Source: Chloranthus sessilifolius
Taxonomy: Eukaryota; Streptophyta; Magnoliopsida; Chloranthales; Chloranthaceae
Assembly (NCBI GenBank): GCA_021018995.1
Contig: CM037588.1
Coordinates: 143,611,725-143,675,724 of the forward strand
DNA: 64,000 nucleotides
Direction: 5' to 3'
The notes beneath the pieces are model-generated. The model was given only the letters and a program-made list of their open reading frames with translations. It had not been told where the DNA came from and did not search any database. Position numbers and translations under genes: made by a program. Of this stretch, positions 1 through 10,833 are shown piece by piece (position 1 is the stretch's first letter; each line of letters starts with the position of its first letter).

Positions 1-790
1 ATTCAATGAAATCTGAGAAAAATAATCTTGGAAATAAAATACCCAATCAAACACTTTTTCAAACACCTACTATGCAATAATTTTGCCATCAACCCAATTA
101 AAATTTAAAACTGCATGGAAATGGTCCACAATCCTTCTTATACACCAAACATCATACACATTATGTGCATTAAAATGAAATCTCAATCATGCCTCATATC
201 AAACACTTGATGTACAACCAGTCCCTAAAATTTCAGCAAAACTATGATCATTAAAGTATCCTACGAATAAAGATCAAAGGAAAAATAAATCGTGTGCATG
301 CTTCAAAATTAAAAGCATAAAATAAAATAAGTATAATAAAACCCCAATCCAACAAAACCATAATAAAAACAAAACTACAAAATTCCAACAAATCTTAGAA
401 ACAAAAATCCTAATTCAAGCAAAACTATATGAAGAACAAATAAGTGGAGCAGAAATATAATAAAATATCAAACAGAAAATGAGAAATCAAACCTATATGA
501 GGCAGCGAAGGGCCGGAGGCAATTGCAGTGATAATTTTGGGCGCTAGATTGACAAGGCCCAATTTGGGTCAGTAGTACGTTTTGCAAATTACAAAAAAGC
601 CAAAAGTACTCGATCAGAGTTTCCATGTCTTAATGAGAGTGGACTAAGTTCATTGAAAGAACTCTTGATGAAGATGAAGAACTCTTGATAAAGTTGTAGA
701 TGCCTTGAAATCCAAGCTGAAGCAAAATCGATAGAAAAACCTAAATAAAAATCACGTCTGAATCTTAGGGTTTGTAGAATAAAGGGTTTG
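1..790. other. AT-rich intergenic DNA
   Basis: No coding region, RNA gene or element end can be supported here. The first 480 bases are strongly A/T-rich with many short A runs. The remainder is mixed sequence leading into a 21-bp tandem repeat. Open frames in this stretch are short, biased in composition and resemble no family I know. Confidence 0.6.
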
Positions 791-896
791 AGCGAGAGGA
801 ATTTAGGGTTTAGCGAGAAGAACTTAGGGTTTGACGAGAAGAATTTAGGATTGGGCGAGAGGGTGGGTTGGGCGAGAAGGGAGGATGGCGAGAGCG
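791..896. repeat. 21-bp tandem repeat, about 4-5 degenerate copies
   Basis: The unit is close to AGCGAGAAGAATTTAGGGTTT. Copies begin at 791, 812 and 833, followed by shorter degenerate copies to about 896. Read on the minus strand it contains AAACCCTAAAT, a telo-box-like motif common in plant 5' leaders, so this could be a decayed promoter or leader. The open frame across it on the minus strand is only a translation of the repeat. Confidence 0.7.
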
Positions 897-954
897 CTTC
901 CTGAGAAGGGAGAAGGAGATTTGAGTTATAAAAAAAAAAAAAAAAATCCACGAT

Positions 955-1140
955 GGTTGATTATATAGTGATATCATACGCCGACGGCGACCTATAGTGG
1001 CCGTCGGCGTAGGTTACTATACGCCGACGACTATCTAAGTTGGCCGTCGGCGTAGGACCCGATTTTCGTTTGCAAGGGGGGAAAACCGGGACTTCGACCC
1101 AGATCTTTTATTTTATATAGCAAGACCACTAACCAATAAG
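955..1140. repeat. GC-rich inverted repeats, CACTA-like subterminal region
   Basis: TACGCCGACGGC at 977-988 faces its exact complement GCCGTCGGCGTA at 1000-1011. A second, slightly degenerate pair follows at 1020-1029 and 1043-1054. The next bases hold a GC-rich tract and a stretch resembling TTCGACCCAGATCTTT and GACCACTAACCAATAAG, of a kind I associate with plant CACTA subterminal regions. No CACTA terminus is visible beside it and its motif differs from the CACTA end at 4916-5198, so this is probably a truncated end of a different family. An alternative is a small foldback or MITE remnant. Confidence 0.4.
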
Positions 1141-3545
1141 TTAATTTTTACAAGGAATTTCCTTCTGCAGTTGTTGCACTTGCTATAAATCAGTTGCAGT
1201 TTCGCCATTTGGATTTCTAGGAGTTAGTATAGAGCTACCAACTCGGTCACAAAGGTTGAAGATTTGGTCATCAATTTTGTATGTATGGCATTTTGTTTGG
1301 TGCTACATGCCACATGATTCATGGAGCTATAACAGATATCTGATTCACCCTAAAATTGTATCAAAAAACTACTTGCACCATATATAGAAGTGCCAAAAAA
1401 TGAAGGGCACCATAGTCTGTCCAATTTTACTCGTCTAGTTGTCATGCACTTATAGCCCCTCTTAATTTGCATGGCAGAATTTTTTTTTTGTTAATGTAAG
1501 CTTATGGCCTGAAGTTGATCTATACGATGACACCAAAATTGATTGTGTATGGAATCGATGACCAAGTCACTCTGTGCTATCTAATTGATGACTTGTCTTA
1601 ACATACTGCAAACGTGTCATTCGCATTGTGATTTATATTTTGATTTTAGTTGTCTTAAATATTTATCTTCTCTAATAAGTTTTTATATGTTTGTCACACC
1701 TAAGAAGAGTATTGATGCATAATTCTAGTCTGGTTGGTGATTAAAAGATTTGTTGAATAATTTCTTTGTTGATTTTGATAATTAATTTTTTGCGATCCCT
1801 TAATGGAGATAGTTTATGTTCTTGGTATTTTTAATATTATTCTTCTTTGAATCCACTATTTGACATGGTTTTGAAGTGACTTTTTTTTTTCTTAGTGTTG
1901 ATGTTGCAGTTTGCCTTCTGTTTTGTAGCTGCAGGGTGATTTGTTGACTCCATTTATCAAGGAATTTTTTGGGTATGATCTGTTGGGAACCTTTTCTAAT
2001 GCCAATTTTCTTATGAATGCTGGTTATTGATTTCACTGTCTCTAAGAGAATAGATATAATGGTGGGTCCTTTGATGTCTTTTAAGGGATTGTAGTTTCTT
2101 TTCCGATGCAGGCAGAACAAAGACAAATTTTGAATTGGAACTAATGACATTTTGCCTAGCTTTTTAACTGTCACAGGAAAAGATATTTGATTTTCTTGGT
2201 CATTTGTGACATGATGTGGTAAGACATAAAATCCTTGGTTTGAGCAAGTATTGACCATATGCCAAAGTTCTCTTGAAATTAGGCATTACTGTTCAATGGG
2301 ATGTTGTTAGGTGATGGTCATAAATTTTTTATGTGGTGTCAAAATTCTCTTGATAAGTCACATTTTAATTGCGACTTATTCTTCAAATAAATAAATTTAT
2401 GACCTGTGCAACTTCTGCCCCTCCCCTTAGGCCACTCAGATCTATGAACATGTATGCCGGATATATAATATTGGAGACCCATGCACCATAGGTGGTGCAA
2501 GGTCCTGTGCACCTAAGCTCAACTCATATATATTAGGTTCTTATTTCGCGGAGTCTAGAAATAAGTCTCCCATCCAACTTTACAAAAGAAAAGAGTTCTC
2601 CTGAAAAATTGTTGACGAAACGACTAGCTGAATTGGCCTCCATCAGGCACAATATGTGTGTCGAGATCGTCGTCTTTGGATTTGCAATTTAGTTTCATGG
2701 TCTTTCCACCCATATGACCAATATAAGTACAGGAAACACTCCAACTCGATCAAAAAGGAGAAGCATAAAAAACAAAAGTGCACAAAACTCACCTGGATAG
2801 AGGAACTTCACCCAAATTCGACAATTAGATTGATTTGCGAGGGCTAAAAAATGGTCTACAAGACATCAATAATGGGTTGGATTAAACTTATATTGCTCAA
2901 AATAGAGACCAGATGAAAGAAACTTACTCAAAACTTTCCCTTGCCAAAGGACGTAATAGTTCCTACATAGTAGTAGAACCTCTTGCTTGTAAGTAAATGA
3001 CATCAGAATAAGAGTTTAGTGGTATATGTCCGGAAACAGAATATATTTGCCCTTCCACAAGATCAACCTGCTGCTGAAACGACAAAGTAGGATATTTATA
3101 AACACTAGTTTGCTGCTAAAATTCCTAGGTAAAAGAAATTCATATAATTCAAAAGTATGAAGCATATCCAAAACAGAAAGGGATTGAGCGGGAGTAGTGC
3201 ATGTAGCATAACCTGCTCTTTTGTTGGATTCCAGATTGTTATCAAGCCTTCCCTAGGGTGTCCCTTTCTATGAGAATGTTTATAGGTTAAGCCCACCACC
3301 TTCACTCTCATTAAGGGGGTAACTTCTCTATCACTAAGGCTTGCATCTTTATGGGCTTTCTCCATCCTCTTCTTCATACCTGATTGCCTGATTGCCTATG
3401 TAACTGATTAAAAAAAAATTGATTAGTGCATAATATTGTTCTGTTTGAGCTCCATAAACTGTTGGAAATGCCCACCACCAATAATTGGTATGGATTCTGA
3501 GTTGTATATGGTTTTTTGGTAGGGCGCACCAATAATTGGTATGGA
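1141..3545. other. Intergenic DNA without a recognisable gene
   Basis: AT-rich sequence with short open frames on both strands and no protein family I recognise. Copies of CCACCAATAATTGGTATGGA begin near the 3' end of this stretch, ahead of the larger duplication that follows. It may be the interior of a decayed DNA transposon, because a CACTA end lies 1.4 kb to the right, but nothing here proves that. Confidence 0.5.
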
Positions 3546-3920
3546 AATGCCCACCAATAATTGGTATGGAGCCTGAGTTATATATGCAATTTTTTCTTGG
3601 GTTTCATACAATTGTTGCTTATGCATTCTCTTGCAACTAAACATTATTAGACTTGAGAAATGCACATGGTGCTACTTGTTACAGGTGGGTTTGCTTTTGC
3701 TTTAATCCATTTTGCTCCTTGTATAAATGCCCACCAATAATTGGTATGGAGCCTGAGTTATATATGCAATTTTTTCTTGGGTTTCATACAATTGTTACTT
3801 ATGCATTCTCTTGCAACTAAACATTATTAGACTTGAGAAATGCACATGGTGCTACTTGTTACAGGTGGGTTTGCTTTTGCTTTAATCCATTTTGCTCTAA
3901 TCCATTTTGCTCCTTGTATA
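3546..3920. repeat. Tandem duplication of a 180-bp block
   Basis: Bases 3546-3725 are repeated almost exactly at 3726-3920. The first mismatch seen is a single G/A difference. The second copy also contains an extra 15-bp internal repeat of TAATCCATTTTGCTC. A shorter motif, CCACCAATAATTGGTATGGA, recurs several more times just upstream, so this is a small cluster of recent slippage or unequal exchange. The block has no recognised coding content. Confidence 0.9.
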
Positions 3921-4390
3921 CTTTGCTTTGTTCCACCCAGAAAATCTTGTCGTTCTTCGATGGGGCAAGAGCCCAACCATTCTTCACAAGGTTAGTTAAA
4001 TCTGCTAACAGAATTTTATTCCTACTGATAAAAATCTAAAGGTTTCTCGATCAAAGTCTAACCTATTTGGTGATTTTAAAAATAGGTTTGTGATCTGCCC
4101 TTTGTATTCTTCAGTACTGTAGATTATATTGTTCATCAGTTATCATTATGATTTTTTACCGAATATCATGGTAGCATTCCAAATGGCTTTAATCTTTCTC
4201 TCTTTTGTTTGGAAAAAAGAACTGGTGCTATCAGTGAATATAATTCTACTGCATTTCTTATTAATATTATTATTCTGTCTGCTTTAAAATGCAGTGCTAT
4301 GTTAAAGAAATGAAGACTATACTATCCAGCAAGAATTAGAAAATCCCAACGACATATGTTGGGGACAAAGAGATCGTTGGTTGAGCTTCG

Positions 4391-4540
4391 ATGGCGTTGA
4401 AAATTTCTACAAGGGTTAATTGCTAGATTTGGTCGTAAGATTCATGCAGTGGGAGATATTCCTGGAGTAAGGTTCAAGGTGGTGAAGGTTTTCGGTGTGC
4501 CACTTCTAGCTCTTTCCAAGAAGAAGAAAGAGAAACTGAG
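4391..4540 (+). pseudogene. RPS23: 40S ribosomal protein S23 (uS12) pseudogene, 3' fragment
   Basis: Translation from 4416 gives [17 protein letters not shown], then [16 protein letters not shown] and a lysine-rich tail KKKKEK. This closely follows the conserved C-terminus of eukaryotic cytosolic RPS23, the decoding-centre protein of the small subunit ([17 protein letters not shown]...VSLLALFKEKKEK). Just upstream, in a different frame, DGVENFY resembles DGCLNYI of the same protein, so a frameshift and a short deletion separate the two parts. The first two thirds of the protein are not recognised nearby and there is no stop at the normal place. It is a dead copy, either a truncated retrocopy or a fragment captured by the adjacent CACTA transposon, whose terminus lies about 650 bases downstream. 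Confidence 0.85.
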
Positions 4541-4915
4541 TCATGCTCGATCAAAGGTGCTCAATCAAAGGTGTAAAGCAATGAGACATTAAAATTCTAT
4601 GTCATTAGGTATTATTGGCAACCCGAGTCATGCTGGAAATAGGGCGTTGTTAAATGTGTTTATAGGATGTTGAATATATTAACATAATATCTTTGAACAT
4701 TTTAATGAGATGGTATTGAATGTATTAATACGATATTGTAGAATAAATTTATTTTTGACTTATTATTTTTCCATTTAGTTGAATGAATTATGAATTTTTT
4801 CCCTCGTAGAGAGATTTGTGGTTGATACAATATTTGTAATAGGTAGATTGGCTCCAATTATAGCAATAAAAATGGAAGCTGTGCATTTAAAAATAAAAAA
4901 TAAAAAATAAAAAAT
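4541..4915. other. AT-rich spacer
   Basis: AT-rich sequence between the RPS23 relic and the CACTA terminal repeats. It contains an imperfect repeat of AATGTATTAATA-like strings (around 4670-4740) but no gene or known element. Confidence 0.6.
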
Positions 4916-5198
4916 AATGGTCCATAACCGTTGTTTTTGGAAGTAAATTAACAACGATTCATTAGCGACCACTTATTTAAGCTGTGGTTTTGAAAAAAAT
5001 AACAATCCTTTTTTTTTCATTTAAACAATGGCCCAAAACCATTGTTAATTTGCAACGGACATGGGCCATTGTTTATTTAGTATATAAACAACGATTTTAG
5101 GCCGTTGTTTATATAGCCGTTACAACAGCTTATAACCGTTGCTTATGATATTTACAACGGTTTTTAGCCGTTGTTTTTTAATCAATTTTCACGTAGTG
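4916..5198. mobile_element. CACTA (En/Spm-type) DNA transposon terminus with subterminal repeats
   Basis: The stretch ends in TTTTCACGTAGTG. Its complement, CACTACGTGAAAA, is a typical CACTA-superfamily terminal inverted repeat. Inside it, short motifs of the type ACAACGG and CCGTTGT occur about ten times in both orientations between 4926 and 5180, as expected for transposase-binding subterminal repeats. The element therefore extends leftwards from 5198. The matching opposite end is not visible, so it is either truncated or starts before the window. A recognisable transposase is absent. The RPS23 fragment may be cargo of this element. Confidence 0.8.
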
Positions 5199-6091
5199 TT
5201 TTTCTATTTTTTTTTTCTATTTTTTCATTTTATGTACCTTAATCGGTTACTTGCTAACTTAGAATCATATTCCAATAGTGGACGCCGGCCGGTAGTGGCG
5301 GTACGGGATTGTCACCACCCATTTTTGAACTAAGGAAAACTCTCTTAAAATTGAACTCTAAAATTGAACAAAGGGACTTAATTAATTCATTTTTACGTGG
5401 GTAGATTTCACAAAAGGGTTAGGAAATTATGCAACGATACAATCGTCCCAGTTTCAAGTAGGGCGGCAGCCCTAGTGGTGATGACCCCGAAAAGAACCAC
5501 CCCATCCAGTATCTGAGAAGGCATTCGTGCCAGAGGTATATTGGGTGGGTGGCCGAACTTTCAAAAGCCTTAAAACCCTTGGGGAGCACGTTAGAATACC
5601 CCGAAAAAGCCTTGTATCCTCTAAGCACGGAAAAGAGGGACCCAAAAAGTGAAGAAAAAGTCCCTAGGGGCATTGCCCCGACCCCCCATACGTTGGATTT
5701 GAGATTCCCAATATTTTCTACACTCTAAAACACCCAAACGCCCTCGCCGGTCAAGAGCGGTCACCCTCTTATTGACTCTTTCGAGGGATCGGAGTGTTGT
5801 GTGAAAATTCGTGCCTTTAAAGATCAAGAGATATTTTCTCTTTGATTCTTAAAAAGGGCATTTGAGTCCCGTCGTAGAAAATTTTGGGGAGAGCTAAAAG
5901 CCATTCGAAAAGGGAGCTATCATCATCAAAACACAAAAAAAATAAAAAAAAAAAGTCAAAAAGTCAAAAAGATCTAAAAAGAGAGCTTGTGGTGCCGTAA
6001 CAACGGGATCACCATACCCGCCATCCCGTAGGGGAAGAAAAAAGTCTTTGGGCCATACCCGAGAAATCCATACCCTACCCGCCAACAAACC
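5199..6091 (+). other. Presumed 5' leader of element A
   Basis: Non-coding sequence between the CACTA terminus and the first gag codon of element A. It is less A/T-rich than the DNA to the left. I could not find an LTR end or a primer-binding site here, so the true left boundary of element A is unresolved. Short minus-strand open frames in it have no recognisable similarity. Confidence 0.4.
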
Positions 6092-8450
6092 ATGTCTTGG
6101 GCTGTTGATCCGACTGTCTTTGATCCGAATTCATCCCCACCACATTTCCCAACACATTCTCACATAGAGGAGATTCTCATATCCAATCCCTCCGCCCAAT
6201 CCCAATTTAATGTCACCGGACCCTTCAGTGCGCCCATTTTTCCCTTCATGTCAATCCAACATGCTCCCAATCAACCACCCAACTTTCCCCTTTCATCAAC
6301 CCAACATACACCTAACTTTCCACCCGGCTTTCCCTCCACATCCGTTTAAAACACATCCACTTTTCCCTCTCCATTCACTCAAAATACGCCCAATTTTCCC
6401 CCTACATCCCGAGCTTTCCCTATATTTCCATCCACTCAAGATACACCCAATTTTCTCCTTACTTCCACCCAAGTTTTCCCCACATTTCCATCCACTCAAA
6501 ATACACCCTCCCATCAACCCAAGCATTACCGTTACTATCTCATACACTCCCATCAAATGAACCATCCACATCCACCCTCATAACTAATTCCATGGCCATA
6601 ATGGAGGAGATTATGAACACATTCATGGCATAGAAGGAACCCATCATAATCCATCCCAAATATCCTCAAATCCCCAAAAAACTCTCTAAAACCTCCATTC
6701 CTCATTCACCCAAAATGTCAATCCTGATCAACCGTCCATAATACACACCACCCAAGGCTCCCATCATCAACCATGGAACCACCCAAGTGGGCCTCAAAGG
6801 CCCTATGTCCAACCCCAAGCCCATCAAGGCCCAATAGCACAGGCCCAAGCTCATCAAGGCCTAATAGCCCAGGCCCATCAAGGCCTAATGGCCCAAGCCC
6901 ATCAAGGCCCAATAGCCTAGGCCCAAGCCCATCAAGGCCTAATAGCCTAGGCCCAAGCCCATCAAGGCCTAATAGCCTAGGCCCAAGCCCATTAAGGCCT
7001 AATACCCAGGCCCAAGTCCATCAAGGCCCAATGCCCTATGCACAAGCCCATCAAGTACCAAACCTGGGAACCCCATTTGCAAACTCTCCATTATTCCCCC
7101 AATATCCCACATTCACCTATACCCAACAGGCCCCCATTTCCCCTCAAATAGTGCGCCCATCTCATCCAGTCCCTCAACCCAGCATGGGCCCCATTTATCC
7201 ACATCTCTCACACTCAACCCAATATAGGGATCTACCCCATACCATCAACCATCCCCAATTTATCCATCCACTCATTCCCCAACTAAATTCCAATCCCCAA
7301 AACATACCATGGCCTCATCAGGAACTCGCCCAAGATCTACAGTTCACCCATCCACGATTCACCCCACGAACCCATCATCAAAGTTTCCCCACCTCCAATG
7401 GCCCCATCAGGCACCTACTCAATCCACCAAAAATCCACCATTCACCCATCCTCTCACCACTCATCCAGATTCTCATCAATCACAGTGGCCCCATCAAACA
7501 CCCACTTAAACCATCCCTAATCCATCTGAAATTCTCATCCCATATGTTGATCCTCAATATGAAGAGGATGAGATCAGAAATAGTGGGGCCTATGCAGGGG
7601 CGGTCGCCGGTTTCAATCTCCCACCACCCACACTCACTAACCAGCAGGCCGTCCAGAATGAATGGCGGCAGCTCAGTGGGGGACCAGCCCCAACCCTACA
7701 ATCTAGAGAATTAGAGCTGCTAAAGCAAATGGATAAAATCCAAAAGTAGCTGATGAAGCTAGGGGGAGCTGAAATCCATGCAACAGATTTTTCGAATCTG
7801 TGCCTTTTTGCTGAGGTGCCTTTGCCACCTAAGTTCAAAGTGCTGTCATTCGATAAATATAATGGTGCCGGCAACCTAATCGCCCATCTAAAATCCTAGT
7901 GTGGGGATATGTGCGAATACGACAGAGATGAACGACTCCTCATCAAAGTGTTCCAATAGAGTCTCACAGGGCCCGCACTAAAATGGTTCACTTCTCTTGA
8001 GCCATCCATGATAAAAACGTGGAAAGACTTAACCCACCTATTCCAAGAGTAATACGTCTACAATATTAACATCGAGCCACGCAAATCTAATTTAGCTCGA
8101 TTGAAGCAAAAGTCGGATGAAACATTCAGTGAATATCTTGGAAGGTGGAGGGCCCTAGTAGCCAAGGTGAGGAATTGCATACTTGATGAGGAGCAAATTG
8201 AGATGATCTCGAAAATCATCCTACTCGTATCTATGATTTCCTAGTATCCTGGTAGTAATCTAGTTTCATTGACCTAGTAAGAAATGCCAACCATTGCAAA
8301 GTCGCATTAGGAGAGGGACGGTTGAACAAAAATGTAACCAGTGGGGCTAGTGGGGTCCAAAAATTTATTGAACAGAGGAATGTAAGAAGAACAGGGGCAG
8401 AGGCCCAAGCAATAATGACTTCACAGCCCAGCACTAGCATGGCATGATTT
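6092..8450 (+). pseudogene. Element A gag (proline-rich N-region plus capsid-like domain)
   Basis: The reading starts MSWAVDPTVFDPNSS at 6092. A long N-terminal region very rich in Pro, Ser, His and Asn runs to about 7700 and includes 10-residue repeats (SRPNSLGPSP). From about 7780 to 8250 it has the pattern of the plant 'retrotransposon gag' family: VPLPPKFKVLSFDKYNG, then LTGPALKWFTSL, then a FSEYLGRWRALVAKVR-like segment. This is the structural protein that would build virus-like particles. The copy is heavily broken and codes for nothing complete. Confidence 0.75.
6901..7020 (+). repeat. 30-bp in-frame tandem repeat in element A gag
   Basis: Units of 30 bases start at 6901, 6931, 6961 and, less perfectly, 6991. 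Each encodes the same ten residues, SRPNSLGPSP or close variants. Looser copies of AGCCCATCAAGGCC extend upstream to about 6820. Because the period is a multiple of three, the repeat could expand or contract without shifting the frame while the element was active. Confidence 0.85.
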
Positions 8451-9739
8451 TAATATGGGGCAGTACAACAAGCCCCAATACAAGCACATCAAGTATAGAG
8501 ACCTGACAATGGTCCATGGGCGCAGATGACCACTGAGCAGAGAAGAGTTGGATATAATCGAGTGTTTACACCCTTAGGACAATCCCTAGATATCCTCCTA
8601 CCTTTACTAATCGAAAGGGGTTTGGTTACTCAACTTCAACCATGACCTCCACCAAATCCAATCCCAAAAAACTATGACCCTAGCGGACACTGCAATTTCT
8701 ATTAAGAGCCGGGGCATCCAACTGATCGCTGCTTTCCATTAAATCATGCGATATAAGACCAAATTGAAGCAGGCAAGAATACCGCTCCAGCACCTCCCCA
8801 AGCTAACCAGCACACCAACATTCATCAAGCACTGCTGTCGTCCCACCCGTAGGGAGGAATGGGCCCAAGGGCCACCATCAACATACTGGAAGAAGAAATA
8901 GAAGAGGTTGACCCCTCAGAATATATCAGTATAGGGGAAAGTTTTGATAACTCATGGCAATGGGATCAGAAAAATGAAACCATTGGGGTAGTTGAGCCTC
9001 TGAATTTGGCCGACTATTTTCCCAATTTAACACCCCAGATAGCACCCTTAGACTTAAATCTATACATTCCCACACTGACTCCCATTAATCAAGTCCAACC
9101 CAGCTAGACCTCACCCCCAATGTACCAACCATATTCGACACCAACCCTCGTCAACTACATGGTGCCCAATTTTACCTCGCATTCTAAGTCAACTCTCATC
9201 AACCACTCTTGGCCTCGATTTGCCACACCATCATCAACCCATCCACCTTCACCTCCAGCATCAACCTAGTACAAATAGCCCAATACTGTAACACCACCCT
9301 CAATCAATCCATCTCCAACACCAACCCAATACAGTTGGCCCCATTTTACGACACCATCGGCCCAACCGCCTCCAGCACTAGTCAACCATGTTTGGCCCAG
9401 CTTTGCCACACCAGCCACGCCAGTTCAACCATACTCGGCACCACCATCCATCCCATTCCAAATCCCTGGACCTACTTATAACCCCCATCAGGTCCTACTA
9501 GACTACAGCCAAACAAATGCCAATGCAGGCAATAACAAAGGAGGAGTCAAATTTGTAACCCAATTAGGCAGAATTTCCAAACAACCTATGACATCGTTAC
9601 CAGCCCAACCAGAAGAGAGAAGGGAACCAGTAGCAGTACATCCCATGGAGCGCATACACGGGGAGTACATGATAGAAACTAAATTAAGGCAAACTCCGGC
9701 CCACATCACCATTTGGGACCTATTGATGACATCTTTGCC
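8451..9739 (+). pseudogene. Element A gag-pol linker with zinc-knuckle-like segment
   Basis: A Cys/His segment near 8685-8750 (reading like HCNFY...GHPTDRCFPLNHAI) resembles the degenerate CxxH..GHxTxxC segment found between gag and protease in plant Tat-type elements. It is followed by an acidic stretch (ILEEEIEEVDPSEYI, about 8880) and a long Pro/Thr/Asn-rich linker. No enzyme domain is recognised in this part. It is broken like the rest of element A. Confidence 0.55.
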
Positions 9740-10833
9740 TCATTTTCAAGCTCTAATGGGGGCACTTAAAGACGCTCATGTATCCAATAAGGTCTCACCA
9801 GATGAAGTAGGGCAAATGATCGGATAGATTTCGGCCCCTAACGCCATCTCATTTTCAGACGCTGGACTCCCAGCAAGAGAGAACCACTTAAGACCCCTCA
9901 ATTTTATGGTCGAAACTGGGAACTTAATCATACCACTTGTATTGATAAACAATGGTTCAACATTGAATGTATGCCCGCTGCAGACCGCAACCAAGATTGG
10001 GGTCGACTCGTCTATGTTTCGACTAGGAGGGAAGTGATAGGAGAAGTCAATCTTAAGCTCACCATTGGGCCGATGAACTTCTCAATCCCATTCTAAGTCA
10101 TGGACATCAAGTCCTCCTTTAACCTACTGTTAAGATGCCCGTGGCTGCATGAAATAGGGGCAGTACCCTCTACCCTGTATTAGCAACTTAAATTCATCCT
10201 AGAAGGGACAATTATACCTGTCATGGGAGAGGAATGAGAGGAAAGAGAGAAAATAGCCCACAACATTGAAACTCTCATGGTGTTGGATATACCATACACT
10301 GCTAAGGACACAGAACTTCACAACTTTCAGTATGAGGTGTCAACCCCAGTAGCGCCAGAATCTCTCGAGAAGATTACTGAGAAAACTGAAGGAGGAATGA
10401 TAGTAGCGGTAGCCATACTCCAGAAGTGGGGCTATCAAAGAGGTAAAGGGTTGGGTCCTCGCCTACAGGGAAGAAAAGAAGCAATCAGAGCCAAGGGCAG
10501 ATAGTGAGTCAAATTCGGCTTAGGATACAAGCCTACCAATGAGGAAGCCCAAGAGGCCAAGGAGAAGGCCCGAACCATTGCAGCAGTCAAAGCTATGGGG
10601 ATAAACCTAGAAGATGACACCCCTCCGCAGCCACACATCAGGAGCACTTTCGTAAGTGTAGGGGTAATCAAGATTGACCAAAATGGGGTAACTCGACTAA
10701 CCCCGCATAGAAGAGCCGCTGTCATGAGACCAATCCCCACATCATTCCCCCAGATATCGAAATTGACTTGACCTCTCTGTCCCTTTTCGAAGAGGAGGTA
10801 CCTTTGCCTGTACATCCACTTGCCCATCCCAAG
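9740..10833 (+). pseudogene. Element A aspartic protease followed by a G-patch domain
   Basis: At about 9930-9985 the sequence reads LVLINNGSTLNVCPL, which matches the retropepsin active-site region of plant gypsy elements (usual form IDNGSSLNVLP). At 10380-10500 a G-patch is clear: LQKWGYQRGKGLGPRLQG, with a further GLGY-type segment after it. G-patches are glycine-rich nucleic-acid-binding modules. A protease followed by a G-patch is the arrangement known from betaretroviruses. The region ends where element B is inserted. Decayed copy. Confidence 0.7.

Larger units (their letters stand above)
5199..10833 (+). mobile_element. Element A, left part: Tat-lineage Ty3/gypsy LTR retrotransposon fossil
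   Basis: This is the 5' part of an old gypsy element: a proline-rich gag, a capsid-like region, an aspartic protease and a G-patch. The reverse transcriptase, two RNase H domains and integrase are found beyond the insertion of element B, at 23822-27265. The archaeal-type second RNase H places it in the Tat lineage. It is heavily decayed, with dozens of breaks, and is the oldest layer of the nest because B and E are both inserted in it. Its LTRs are not recognised in the window. The left boundary given is approximate. Confidence 0.8.

Noticed and set aside
589-951. Minus-strand frame with NPKFFS repeats
   Set aside because: Translation of the 21-bp tandem repeat and a poly-A/T run; no family.
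2656-2847. Short frame ending HPNSTIRLICEG, slightly like QPNSAIRKCARV of RPS23
   Set aside because: Only a dozen residues align, 1.6 kb from the clear RPS23 fragment, with no similarity on either side; chance cannot be excluded.
6092-7714. Proline-rich reading considered as a host cell-wall protein (extensin-like)
   Set aside because: No signal peptide or SPPPP repeats, and it leads into a capsid-like gag region and protease, so it is the N-region of element A gag.
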